DNA from: Aureibaculum sp. 2308TA14-22
Lineage (GTDB): Bacteria; Bacteroidota; Bacteroidia; Flavobacteriales; Flavobacteriaceae
Length of the DNA stretch: 64,000 bases
NCBI RefSeq assembly: GCF_040538665.1
Contig: NZ_JBEWXT010000001.1
Coordinates: 1,204,501-1,268,500, forward strand
Reading direction: 5' to 3'
The translations under genes and the position numbers were made by a program. The notes below the pieces were generated by a model, which made no database searches, was not told the DNA's origin, and saw only the letters and a program-made list of their open reading frames with translations. Below are positions 9,712 to 18,097 of this stretch, in pieces. Position 1 is the first letter of the stretch. Each line of letters starts with the position of its first letter.

Positions 9712-12700
9712 ATGACTAATACATATAAAACTATTATCTCTAGCCTTTTAATAGCTATGTTAGTTGGTTGTAAAGAGAACCATGATAATAATACTATTTC
9801 TGAATCTAAAAGTGAAAACAAAAACACATTATTTTCTTCAGTATCTTCTGATGATTCTAATTTAACTTTTGAAAATACCCTAAAGCAAACCCGAGAAAAC
9901 AATCACATGATTAATTCTCAATTTATTTCTGGAGGTGGAGTAGCCGTTGGTGATGTGAATAATGATGGATTGGACGATATTTATTTCACAGGCAATCAAG
10001 TCAGGGACAAACTATTTTTAAATAAAGGAAATTTAAAATTTGAAGATATTTCTAATAAAGCAGGCATTACAAAAGATAATAATTGGTCAACTGGTGTTAC
10101 TTTTGTAGATATTGACAACGATGGCGACCAAGATATTTATGTTTGTAGGTTTACCTATTTGGAAAATGAAAAAAGCCCAAATCAGTTATATATAAATAAT
10201 GGAGACCTAACATTTACCGAAAAAGCAGCACCTTTCGGTTTAGACGATAAAGGCTTTTCTATCCAAGCCACTTTTTTTGATTTTGATAACGATGGACTTT
10301 TAGATGTTTACATTGTAAATCAACCCCCAAGTATTCCTAATATTGGAAACAAATTAAATCTCACCCAATTTTCAGATATTGTTTTTAGCGATAGATTATA
10401 TAAAAACCTTGGCAATGGAACGTTTGCCGATTATACTGAAAAAACAAATCTTAGAAATTTTGGATTTGGTTTGTCGGCAACAACTGGAGATTTTAATAAT
10501 GATGGTTGGCAAGATATTTACGTTTCTAATGATTTTGATGTTGCTGATCACGTTTATATAAATCAGAAAGACGGAACTTTTAAAGACGAAGTTTTAAAAG
10601 CAACAAAGCATATTTCAAATTTTAGTATGGGTAACGATGTTGCCGATTATGACAATGATGGCAATTTAGATATTATGGTTGTTGATATGGTTGCTGAAGA
10701 CCATAAGCGTATTAAAACGAACATGAGCGGCATGGCACCAGAAGAATTTTGGTCAATTGTTAATAAAGGTGGTCATTATCAATACATGTTCAATACGTTG
10801 CAAAGAAATAACGGTAATGGTACATTTAGCGAGTTAGGTCAATTAGCTGGTGTTACAAGTACAGATTGGAGTTGGGCACCTTTATTGGCTGATTTTGACA
10901 ATGACGGTTATAAAGACCTTTTTGTTACCAACGGTGTTGTAAGTAATAATCGCTATAGCGATTTGACCACAAAATATGATAAAAAAGTCGATAGTTTAAA
11001 CAAAGTAGCCCAACAAAGAGGATTAAACCCGAATACCATTATAGATGTAATGGATTTTGTGCATATGGCTCCCACAGACAAATTGCCCAATTATATCTTT
11101 AAAAATAATGGTGATTTAACATTTGACAGCAAAGTTACGGATTGGGGCATGGAAGCACCAACGCTTTCAAACGGGGCAGCCTACGCCGATTTTGACTTAG
11201 ATGGCGATTTGGATTTGGTTATAAATAATATCAACCAGACGGCATCTTTGTATAAAAATACGACTACCGAAAAAAAACTGGGAAATTATATCCGATTTAA
11301 ATTAAATGCAAATAAAGAACAATCCATTTACGGAACTACAATAACATTGTTCAATAATGATTCTTTGTTACAAGTTGTCCAGCTTACAAATTCAAGGGGA
11401 TTTATGTCAAAAAGTGAAGATGTTGTTCATTTTGGTCTGGGTAAAAATAAAAATATAGATAAAGCTACAATTAAGTGGAATGGTGGAACGATTTCTACAC
11501 TTACCAATTTAGCCATTAACAGGGTTCACGAAATAAAAATTAATGATTTAACTAAAGAGACTATAAATAAGCCTAAAGAAGCTGTTCAATTTAGTGATGT
11601 TGCTCAATCTTTAAATTTAGGACAAGCTGTTCATAAAGAAAATAAATTTGATGATTATGCCCATGAAGTATTGCTCCCACATAAAATGTCGCAATTTGGA
11701 CCCTCTTTGGCTGTTGGCGATGTTAATGGCGACAACAAGGAGGATTTCTTTTTAGGAGGTGCGGCCGGATATCCGGCCAAATTGTACCTACAAAACAATA
11801 AAGGTGCTTTTGATGAAGTGGTCAAAGGTGCATGGGTGCAAGACAAGCAAAGCGAAGATATGGGCATGGCTTTAATTGATGTTGATAATGATAACGATTT
11901 AGACCTATTTGTTGTGAGTGGGGGTAATGAATTTAAGGAAGGGAATGCCGCTTTACAGGACAGATTATACATCAATAACGGCAATGGAAAATTTACAAAA
12001 AGCAACGGACTTCCAAAATATTTGGCTAGCGGCTCATGTGTTATGCCGTTTGATTTTGACAAAGACGGCGATTTGGACCTTTTTATCGGTGGGCGGTTGA
12101 CCCCGCAAAAATATCCGCACCCAACGGACAGTTATTTGTTGGAAAATGTTGGGGGCAAATTTATAGACGCAACGGCTAAAAGAGCTTCCGGCCTGCAAGA
12201 ATTGGGTATGGTAACCGCGGCAAGTTGGACAGATTATAACAACGATGGTTTAGAAGATTTAGTCATAGTGGGAGAGTGGATGCCCGTTACACTATTTTTA
12301 CAATCCGATAAAGGTACGTTCAAGAAAGAAACCATTCCGAACACAGAAGGATGGTACTACTCCGTAAACACCGCTGATATGGATAATGATGGCGATTCGG
12401 ACATTATCGTTGGTAATCTCGGATTGAATTATAAATACAAAGCCTCAGAAAAAGAACCTTTTGAGGTTTATAGTTACGATTTTGATAGTAACGGAAGTTT
12501 GGATATTGTGCTAAGTTATTACGAACATGGAGTTGCCGTTCCTTTAAGGGGAAAAAGTTGTTCTACACAACAAATACCATCTTTAAAGGAAAAATTCCCC
12601 ACGTATGAAGAATTCGGAAGTTCTAATTTGGAAAATATTTATGGTAATTCGTTGGCCGATGCATTAAATTTAAAAGCAAAAACTTTTGCCTCGTCTTATA

Positions 12701-13092
12701 TTGAAAATAAAGGGAATGGGAATTATGATGTAAAGCCATTGCCATCTTTGGCACAAGTTTCTTCTGTAAATAGTATTTTAATAGATGATTACAATGCTGA
12801 TGGACATAAAGATTTGCTTATTTCCGGTAATTTATATGTTTCAGAAATAGAAACACCAAGAAATGATGCTGGTACAGGATTGCTTTTACATGGAGATAGT
12901 AAAGGAAATTTTTATCCTATACCTACTAATAAAAGTGGCTTTTTTGCACCAAGGGATGCTAAAGATATGAAAACAATTAGAGTTGGTGATAAAAACATCA
13001 TCTTGGTGGCCAATAACAATGATTATCTTCAGGCAATAGCGTTTACTAAACTAAACCCAAAAAAATCAAAGGAAATAGCGTCGTTAAAATAG
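9712..13092 (+). CDS. FG-GAP/VCBS repeat lipoprotein with ASPIC/UnbV (CRTAC1-like) domain, second copy
   Basis: An 1126-residue lipoprotein (lipobox MLVGC, Cys20) with the same architecture as the protein at 1433: N-terminal FG-GAP/VCBS repeats (DVNNDGLDDIYFT, DIDNDGDQDIYV, DFDNDGLLDVYI), an ASPIC/UnbV domain at about 525-600 (NSRGFMSKSEDVVHFGLG), then further repeats (DVNGDNKEDFFLGGAAG, DFDKDGDLDLFIGGR). It lies 102 nt after susD, across a terminator, so it is a separate transcriptional unit in the same module order as the first copy. The stretch at roughly 11690-12650 looks visibly richer in G+C than the ends of the gene. Function is unknown; outer-membrane glycan handling is inferred from position only. 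Confidence 0.9.
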   Translation: MTNTYKTIISSLLIAMLVGCKENHDNNTISESKSENKNTLFSSVSSDDSNLTFENTLKQTRENNHMINSQFISGGGVAVGDVNNDGLDDIYFTGNQVRDKLFLNKGNLKFEDISNKAGITKDNNWSTGVTFVDIDNDGDQDIYVCRFTYLENEKSPNQLYINNGDLTFTEKAAPFGLDDKGFSIQATFFDFDNDGLLDVYIVNQPPSIPNIGNKLNLTQFSDIVFSDRLYKNLGNGTFADYTEKTNLRNFGFGLSATTGDFNNDGWQDIYVSNDFDVADHVYINQKDGTFKDEVLKATKHISNFSMGNDVADYDNDGNLDIMVVDMVAEDHKRIKTNMSGMAPEEFWSIVNKGGHYQYMFNTLQRNNGNGTFSELGQLAGVTSTDWSWAPLLADFDNDGYKDLFVTNGVVSNNRYSDLTTKYDKKVDSLNKVAQQRGLNPNTIIDVMDFVHMAPTDKLPNYIFKNNGDLTFDSKVTDWGMEAPTLSNGAAYADFDLDGDLDLVINNINQTASLYKNTTTEKKLGNYIRFKLNANKEQSIYGTTITLFNNDSLLQVVQLTNSRGFMSKSEDVVHFGLGKNKNIDKATIKWNGGTISTLTNLAINRVHEIKINDLTKETINKPKEAVQFSDVAQSLNLGQAVHKENKFDDYAHEVLLPHKMSQFGPSLAVGDVNGDNKEDFFLGGAAGYPAKLYLQNNKGAFDEVVKGAWVQDKQSEDMGMALIDVDNDNDLDLFVVSGGNEFKEGNAALQDRLYINNGNGKFTKSNGLPKYLASGSCVMPFDFDKDGDLDLFIGGRLTPQKYPHPTDSYLLENVGGKFIDATAKRASGLQELGMVTAASWTDYNNDGLEDLVIVGEWMPVTLFLQSDKGTFKKETIPNTEGWYYSVNTADMDNDGDSDIIVGNLGLNYKYKASEKEPFEVYSYDFDSNGSLDIVLSYYEHGVAVPLRGKSCSTQQIPSLKEKFPTYEEFGSSNLENIYGNSLADALNLKAKTFASSYIENKGNGNYDVKPLPSLAQVSSVNSILIDDYNADGHKDLLISGNLYVSEIETPRNDAGTGLLLHGDSKGNFYPIPTNKSGFFAPRDAKDMKTIRVGDKNIILVANNNDYLQAIAFTKLNPKKSKEIASLK

Positions 13093-13120
13093 TACGGTTT
13101 CGGTTAAAAAAGGGCTAAGA

Positions 13121-14995
13121 TTATTTTTTAAGCTCTCCATTTAAATTAATTTCAACAGCAAAAGGATTTAGAATTTTGTCAGTTAAAATACTTACAGTTC
13201 TACGATTTAAAGCTTTGTTTTTATCAAATCCTTGTTTGATGTGCCAATTTTTCCAATTGTTTTTTACGGTTTCGATATTATATTCTGGTTTTATTTTTAC
13301 AATTACATCTTGTATAAATCCCAAGGTAACCCCATCACCTGAAGCTGGAATTTTTTCTACTTCATAATAAGATTTAAGCCCGTTAATCCATTCGTGTTCA
13401 GAAACAATTTGTTCAGGATAAAACCAAGTTTGATTCGCCCATAAATAAGGAATACCTACACCTTTTAAAATTCCTGTAGCTCCAATGCGTTGTATAGAGG
13501 CAAAAGCTTTATCCTCAGGTTTGGTATCAATAAAGGGCATTATATACGCATCACTTTTCAATAAGGCATTTTGAACTTGTCGAATAGAAATATCTTTTGG
13601 GTTTTTGTTTTCTTTAATTGCAAGTGCCGCTAAAGCTCCCGTAGCTTGTCCTATGCCTATTACTACAGGTTGCAGTCGTGTAGTACCGTTTGCAATATTA
13701 GAAACACTTATGTTTTTTTCCGCAACTAGAAAATTGTCTATGCTCTTGGGAATTAAACTTCCTAAGGGGATGTTATAACTCGGAACTTTAATATTTATAA
13801 AATCAATTTCTGGAGCATTAGCGTTTTTTTTGTGATGATGGTCAATAGGGTAATCACCAACTACAACACCGGTTTTGAATAAATTATAGTCATAAGGATT
13901 TTCTAAATGATTTACAGTTAAAAACACTTCGCCTTTTACACGTCTCGCTTCTCTATCATAAGGAATAAAAGGAAGCCTGTCTTTTGTACCAAACTCATCA
14001 GATAATCTTAAATTTTTAAATTCAAGTTCATTCTGGATATAATACACAAAGCTTAATGTGAAATTTTTAGCGTCCTGTAGCCGTTGCAACCGTTCCCCAT
14101 GTGTTAATTCAGGCCAGTTTAAGTAAAAATCATTACCGCAATTAGGCCAGTTAATCATGTATTTGTCACCAATTTTACCTTCATTCTTTTGAGAAAGTAA
14201 TGTTGGTAACTTTGCGTAGTTCAACATTTGTTGGCAGTCAGAAACTGCCCCAAACATCTCGTCTTCTTCTCTTTTACAACAGCATTCAAAATCTTTTGGG
14301 TTGTATTTTTTCGGTTTTTTTACCAATCCTTTTTTGCTTCTAATAGTACCTACATCTTGCAATATGGCAACATAAGTAAGGTCTTGAACTATGGTATTGG
14401 CTGTTTCAGGAGCGTAATTTTCATTGGTATCTTTCTTAGCATCCATTCCCAATCTAAAATCAACATCTAATATGGGTAGTAACTCTCCAATTTCCGTAGC
14501 ATCAATTAGTATTTTGGCTTTTATTGTTTTTAGTTTTCTTTTCTGCTTATAGGTAACTTTCCATAAATCCTTTTCTTTGGTTATAGTTTTATATTTAGCA
14601 TTATAAACAACATTTAAATTTTCAATTTGAGCCATGTCTTTTAATATTTTGTTGCCCACGGACGGTTCAAATAGCGTATGGCTTACCCATCCCGTGGCTA
14701 CCTTGTCGACTCCACCGTAATAATCATATAATTTTTGTCTAAACTCTCCCCAAATACCTGAAGGCATATTATGATTGCCATCAATAGCCGAAACACCTGC
14801 CGACGTAAGCATACCACCTAACCAAGATGTTGATTCAATAATTTTAACTTTTACACCCATCCTAGCTACTTGGATAGCAGCTGAAGTACCACCAGCACCT
14901 CCTCCTATAATTAAGACATCAACTTTCTCTTGAGCAAAAGTTATATTGAAACTAAAGTAAAATAGAGCCAATAAAATTAATTTTTTATGAAACAT
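13121..14995 (-). CDS. Exported FAD-dependent oxidoreductase (FAD_oxidored family)
   Basis: A 624-residue protein with a signal peptide (cleavage near FAQ, residue 22) followed directly by a Rossmann FAD-binding motif, GGGAGG at residues 31-36, and a Glu ending the second strand (KIIES). A second nucleotide-fold signature, ILIDATEIGELLP, and a late GTTRLQPVVIGIGQATGALAALA segment match the FAD_oxidored (PF12831) type. An unusual CCC triplet occurs in DFECCCKREE. Members recur in glycan-degradation loci of Bacteroidetes, where oxidation of a sugar or a cofactor role is suspected but not proven. It is the last gene of a three-gene reverse operon, 12 nt after the DUF4434 gene. Confidence 0.85.
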   Translation of the reverse strand: MFHKKLILLALFYFSFNITFAQEKVDVLIIGGGAGGTSAAIQVARMGVKVKIIESTSWLGGMLTSAGVSAIDGNHNMPSGIWGEFRQKLYDYYGGVDKVATGWVSHTLFEPSVGNKILKDMAQIENLNVVYNAKYKTITKEKDLWKVTYKQKRKLKTIKAKILIDATEIGELLPILDVDFRLGMDAKKDTNENYAPETANTIVQDLTYVAILQDVGTIRSKKGLVKKPKKYNPKDFECCCKREEDEMFGAVSDCQQMLNYAKLPTLLSQKNEGKIGDKYMINWPNCGNDFYLNWPELTHGERLQRLQDAKNFTLSFVYYIQNELEFKNLRLSDEFGTKDRLPFIPYDREARRVKGEVFLTVNHLENPYDYNLFKTGVVVGDYPIDHHHKKNANAPEIDFINIKVPSYNIPLGSLIPKSIDNFLVAEKNISVSNIANGTTRLQPVVIGIGQATGALAALAIKENKNPKDISIRQVQNALLKSDAYIMPFIDTKPEDKAFASIQRIGATGILKGVGIPYLWANQTWFYPEQIVSEHEWINGLKSYYEVEKIPASGDGVTLGFIQDVIVKIKPEYNIETVKNNWKNWHIKQGFDKNKALNRRTVSILTDKILNPFAVEINLNGELKK

Positions 14996-15007
14996 TACCT
15001 ATGTGTT

Positions 15008-15940
15008 TTATTTGATTCCAAAATATTCCAGATATCGATTATATAAATGATGTGCTTGTATATAAGCCGATTGAGGACTCATAAAATGTGAGAACTCAAA
15101 GGTAATGGCTTTTTTACAACCTGCTTTTTTAGCAGCTTCTAGTTTCAAAAGGATTTTTTCAAATTTAATGGGCATGAATTTAATGGGCATATCCCTATCA
15201 AAAGATTCGGTATTTGTCCATGATTGCAAACCGTATTTATCTGCCAATCCTTTATTTACGATTAAGTAGTTTTCCAATTCATAATAATCCACATGGCCGT
15301 CTTGAAAAGCTACAATGTCAACAGCTTCTTTTATACCATCAAATATTTCGTTCCATTCTTTTTCGTGCTGATGGATTGAAACGGTTTTTTCTTTTATCAA
15401 AGTATTTGATGTAGCTGACACCGCTTTTTCTCCATCAATCCATGGAGAAATAAGTACTGGTAATCCATTACTAATAGCTTTACACTGTTTGCCCAGTTTT
15501 GAAATTGAATCAATAGCTCCTTTTGTTTTTCTGCTGAGTTCTAGGCTTAAGTACCATCCTCCAAAACTTTTGTAATGGCCATAAGCTTTATAAACCTCTT
15601 CAATTACGTGTAAATTAATATCAATTTCATGACGCATATCTCCAGTATCCCAATATTTTCCACTATCATAAATGCCAAGGTAAAAAACCATTCCATACTT
15701 TTCTGACAACTCTAAAAACAATTTGACCAAATCTTTTGATGGTTTAAAACAATCATGTTGATTTATTAGATATTGCGATGGATAGGTTAAAAAACGTTTG
15801 TAACCAGAACGAATAAGTATAACTGTATTTATACCTATTTTTTTCATGTGGGCAAAGTCGGCATCCCATTCCTTATCGCCCCAATTTTGATGAGGAATGT
15901 CGTGACTTATTTCATCTATAAAAGTGCCTGTAATTTGCAT
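15008..15940 (-). CDS. DUF4434-type putative glycoside hydrolase
   Basis: A 310-residue protein without a signal peptide that resembles DUF4434 proteins, TIM-barrel enzymes suspected to be glycosidases. Typical features are the N-terminal MQITGTFIDEISHDIPHQNW stretch, ADFAHMKKIGINTVIL, a central GWYLSLEL and a late ITFEFSHFMSP; the Glu residues in the last two are candidate catalytic acids, an inference. Its start codon shares one base with the stop of the upstream symporter gene (TAATG), so the two are translationally coupled. The likely reading is cytoplasmic processing of a sugar brought in by that symporter. Confidence 0.75.
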   Translation of the reverse strand: MQITGTFIDEISHDIPHQNWGDKEWDADFAHMKKIGINTVILIRSGYKRFLTYPSQYLINQHDCFKPSKDLVKLFLELSEKYGMVFYLGIYDSGKYWDTGDMRHEIDINLHVIEEVYKAYGHYKSFGGWYLSLELSRKTKGAIDSISKLGKQCKAISNGLPVLISPWIDGEKAVSATSNTLIKEKTVSIHQHEKEWNEIFDGIKEAVDIVAFQDGHVDYYELENYLIVNKGLADKYGLQSWTNTESFDRDMPIKFMPIKFEKILLKLEAAKKAGCKKAITFEFSHFMSPQSAYIQAHHLYNRYLEYFGIK

Positions 15941-17772
15941 TAGTCATCTAAATTTTTAAGATTATTCCACCAGTATTTTTTCAAAAGATAGCTTGTCAAT
16001 ATCAGTATGGCACACCAAATAAGCATTTCGGTATTTTCTCTTAACATAAAGTATATCGGTATTACCACTTGTGCCATTTGCCAAACTATACCGACTACAA
16101 CATTAAACGAATCTCTTTTAAAATCTAAGTTGGGTACAAAACTGGGGTCTTCTTGCATCACCTCTTTTTTTATGGACCCCCAAAATCCCCAAGGCTTAGT
16201 TTGTTTATAAAATGTTTTTACTTGCTCTCTATTCGGCAATGGCTGCATGTACGTACCAATGATACAGCCCAACATTGAGAACGCAAAAATTATCGGAAAA
16301 ACAAAAATATCAACATAATCGGTAAAAAAGAAAAGTTTTACTGTAGATGCTATCAGCCCGAAAAGCATTCCCCAAAAATAGCCATTCCCAGTAAATCTCC
16401 ACCAAATCCATTTTAGTACATTAGCTGCCACATAGCCGCCATATAATGCAGAGCTTAACCATAGAATCAGTGTGTTTAAAGAGCCAGCGTTAAAGCCAAA
16501 AATAATACCTACCATAACTAAGCCCAAAGAAGATAAGATGCTTAACCTCACTAATCTCTTATCCGAAGCACCAGGATTTATATATTTTTTATAAATATCA
16601 TTTACAATATAAGCAGGGGCAGAGTTTACAAAAGCGGCAAAAGTTCCCATAAATGCTGCTAGAAAACCTGCCAACATCAATCCTTTCAGCCCAACTGGTA
16701 AAAACTTATTTATAGCCATAGGCAAAACCTGTTCAAAATCAAGATTATCACCCATAGCTGATAGCTCTGGCCCTAAATATACTAATGCTAGTACTGCAAA
16801 ACCAATAATCATAAAATAACGTGGGAGGTACAACACGCAAATGGTTAAAAAACTCATTTTGGCTGCTTCTGATGGTGTTCTTGTTGCCAATATTCGTTGC
16901 ATATCATAACTAGGTACTGGCCCTGCAATAGATGCAAAAATGCCTTTAAGTACCATCAGGATAAATAAAGCCCCAAAAAGCGTAAACCCATCGCTCTCAA
17001 TTTTATTGTTGACTTGCGGAAAAGGTGTTCCGTTCCAGTTGAGGTCTAATTGCCAACCAAAGAACAACTCTTTCCAGTTTTCTGGCACAATATTATTTAT
17101 TTGCCCAGCATCCACCGTATTATATGCTACAATACCTACACCAATGCAAGCAATTGTCATAATTATAAATTGCATTACTTCGGTTGCAACCACACTATGC
17201 ATCCCACCTTTTACGGTATAGAGTGAAGTGAGACCACAAATAATTAGTGCATAACTTCTAGCCGAACTCACATTATATCCAAATAAACTAAAAGACATAT
17301 CCCAAGGTAGTATTGATGTTGAATATTTACCGATGCCTTCAAAGAAGTAAGCAATAAAACCTAATACACTAATTACCGCAAATATTACAATTATTATATG
17401 CGAGAGTTTTGCTCCTTTACCATCTCCAAAACGGAAGGTAATCCATTCTGCACCTGTCATTACATTAGACCTACGCATCCAAACAGCTAGATAGACAAAT
17501 ACAAAAACTTGATTCCATACCGGCCATAACCAAGGCAACCAAGCACTTTTTAAGCCGTAAACAAATAATATTCCTACCGACCACATAGTGCCAGAAATAT
17601 CAAACATTCCAGAAGCATTGCTCAAGCCTAAGTAGTACCATTTTAATTTGTTGCCACCTAAAAAGTAGGATTCTAAATTTTTTGAAGATTTTCTGGCAAG
17701 ATAAAAACCTAACGCTAATACCCCTACAACATAAAAAAGTACAATGGCAATGTCATATGGTGATAAACTCAT
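15940..17772 (-). CDS. Sodium:solute symporter (SSS family)
   Basis: A 610-residue polytopic inner-membrane protein of the SSS family, which couples Na+ entry to uptake of sugars or other solutes. The N-terminus IAIVLFYVVGVLALGFYLARKS, the YFLGGNKLKWYYLGLSNASGMFDISG region and repeated hydrophobic helices (about 13) are typical of this family. It is the first gene of a reverse operon with the DUF4434 and FAD-oxidoreductase genes. In this setting it probably imports the mono- or oligosaccharide released by the locus; the substrate cannot be read from sequence. Confidence 0.9.
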   Translation of the reverse strand: MSLSPYDIAIVLFYVVGVLALGFYLARKSSKNLESYFLGGNKLKWYYLGLSNASGMFDISGTMWSVGILFVYGLKSAWLPWLWPVWNQVFVFVYLAVWMRRSNVMTGAEWITFRFGDGKGAKLSHIIIVIFAVISVLGFIAYFFEGIGKYSTSILPWDMSFSLFGYNVSSARSYALIICGLTSLYTVKGGMHSVVATEVMQFIIMTIACIGVGIVAYNTVDAGQINNIVPENWKELFFGWQLDLNWNGTPFPQVNNKIESDGFTLFGALFILMVLKGIFASIAGPVPSYDMQRILATRTPSEAAKMSFLTICVLYLPRYFMIIGFAVLALVYLGPELSAMGDNLDFEQVLPMAINKFLPVGLKGLMLAGFLAAFMGTFAAFVNSAPAYIVNDIYKKYINPGASDKRLVRLSILSSLGLVMVGIIFGFNAGSLNTLILWLSSALYGGYVAANVLKWIWWRFTGNGYFWGMLFGLIASTVKLFFFTDYVDIFVFPIIFAFSMLGCIIGTYMQPLPNREQVKTFYKQTKPWGFWGSIKKEVMQEDPSFVPNLDFKRDSFNVVVGIVWQMAQVVIPIYFMLRENTEMLIWCAILILTSYLLKKYWWNNLKNLDD

Positions 17773-18094
17773 AAAAGGACTGATAATTTAAAAATCAACT
17801 TTTTATTTTGCATTAAAGTGTCAGATTTTTTACTAACAACATTAAAAATTAAGTTGAAATTTAAGAATATTTAAGTGTTTTTCTAAAAAAACATACTATA
17901 TATTTATTAAATGTCTTAAAAAACGATGTTTATTGCTTCAAAATTGTCATTGGTCGAAATCTTTATTAAAAAGATTTTAAGTTGTCTACTTTTATGAAAT
18001 CAACTAAGTATTATATTTTATAGGGAAATAGCAAAAATCATAAGTTGAGTAATTTGAATTAGTATTAAAGAGTTGGAGAAGTCCAACTCTTTTT
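17773..18094. other. 322-nt intergenic region with an orphan promoter-terminator pair
   Basis: This is the only gap longer than 300 nt. I see no coding sequence in it. It contains the upstream region of the reverse symporter gene (17773-17900), the 15-mer gtcattggtcgaaat on the plus strand at 17946-17960, a -7-like box TACTTTTA at 17987-17994, and a strong hairpin terminator pointing plus at 18067-18097. No plus-strand gene lies between box and terminator. Confidence 0.8.
17946..17994 (+). promoter_or_regulatory. Orphan copy of the susC activator motif with a -7-like box
   Basis: The 15-mer gtcattggtcgaaat at 17946-17960 is identical to the one upstream of susC. It is followed after 26 nt by TACTTTTA (17987-17994), against 28 nt to TATCTTTA at susC. 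The arrangement predicts a plus-strand transcript starting near 18001. Confidence 0.45.
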
Positions 18095-18097
18095 TTA
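18001..18097 (+). ncRNA. Possible short non-coding transcript ending at an intrinsic terminator
   Basis: A transcript from the orphan promoter to the terminator would be about 95 nt and carry no ORF of note. It would end in the hairpin that also overlaps the stop codon of the convergent sulfatase gene. It could be a small RNA of the locus, or the leader and terminator left after a susC-like operon was deleted. No sequence family is recognised; this rests only on the promoter-terminator layout. Confidence 0.25.
18067..18097 (+). terminator. Intrinsic terminator, plus orientation (may act both ways)
   Basis: An 11-bp stem (18067-18077 with 18082-18092, core AGAGTTGGA/TCCAACTCT) with a GAAG loop is followed by T to 18096. 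On the minus strand, after the sulfatase stop, the U tract is only about three residues, so the plus direction is clearly favoured even though no plus-strand gene lies upstream. Confidence 0.8.

Noticed and set aside
11655-12062. A 135-codon ORF antisense to the second ASPIC/UnbV gene
   Set aside because: It lies fully inside a well-supported gene, has low-complexity Ser/Pro-rich content from the reversed Asp-Gly repeats, and shows no domain.
18067-18097. The hairpin as an ordinary terminator of the 449-residue sulfatase
   Set aside because: In the minus direction only about three U follow the stem, whereas in the plus direction six or more T follow; it may act both ways but the minus role alone does not explain it.
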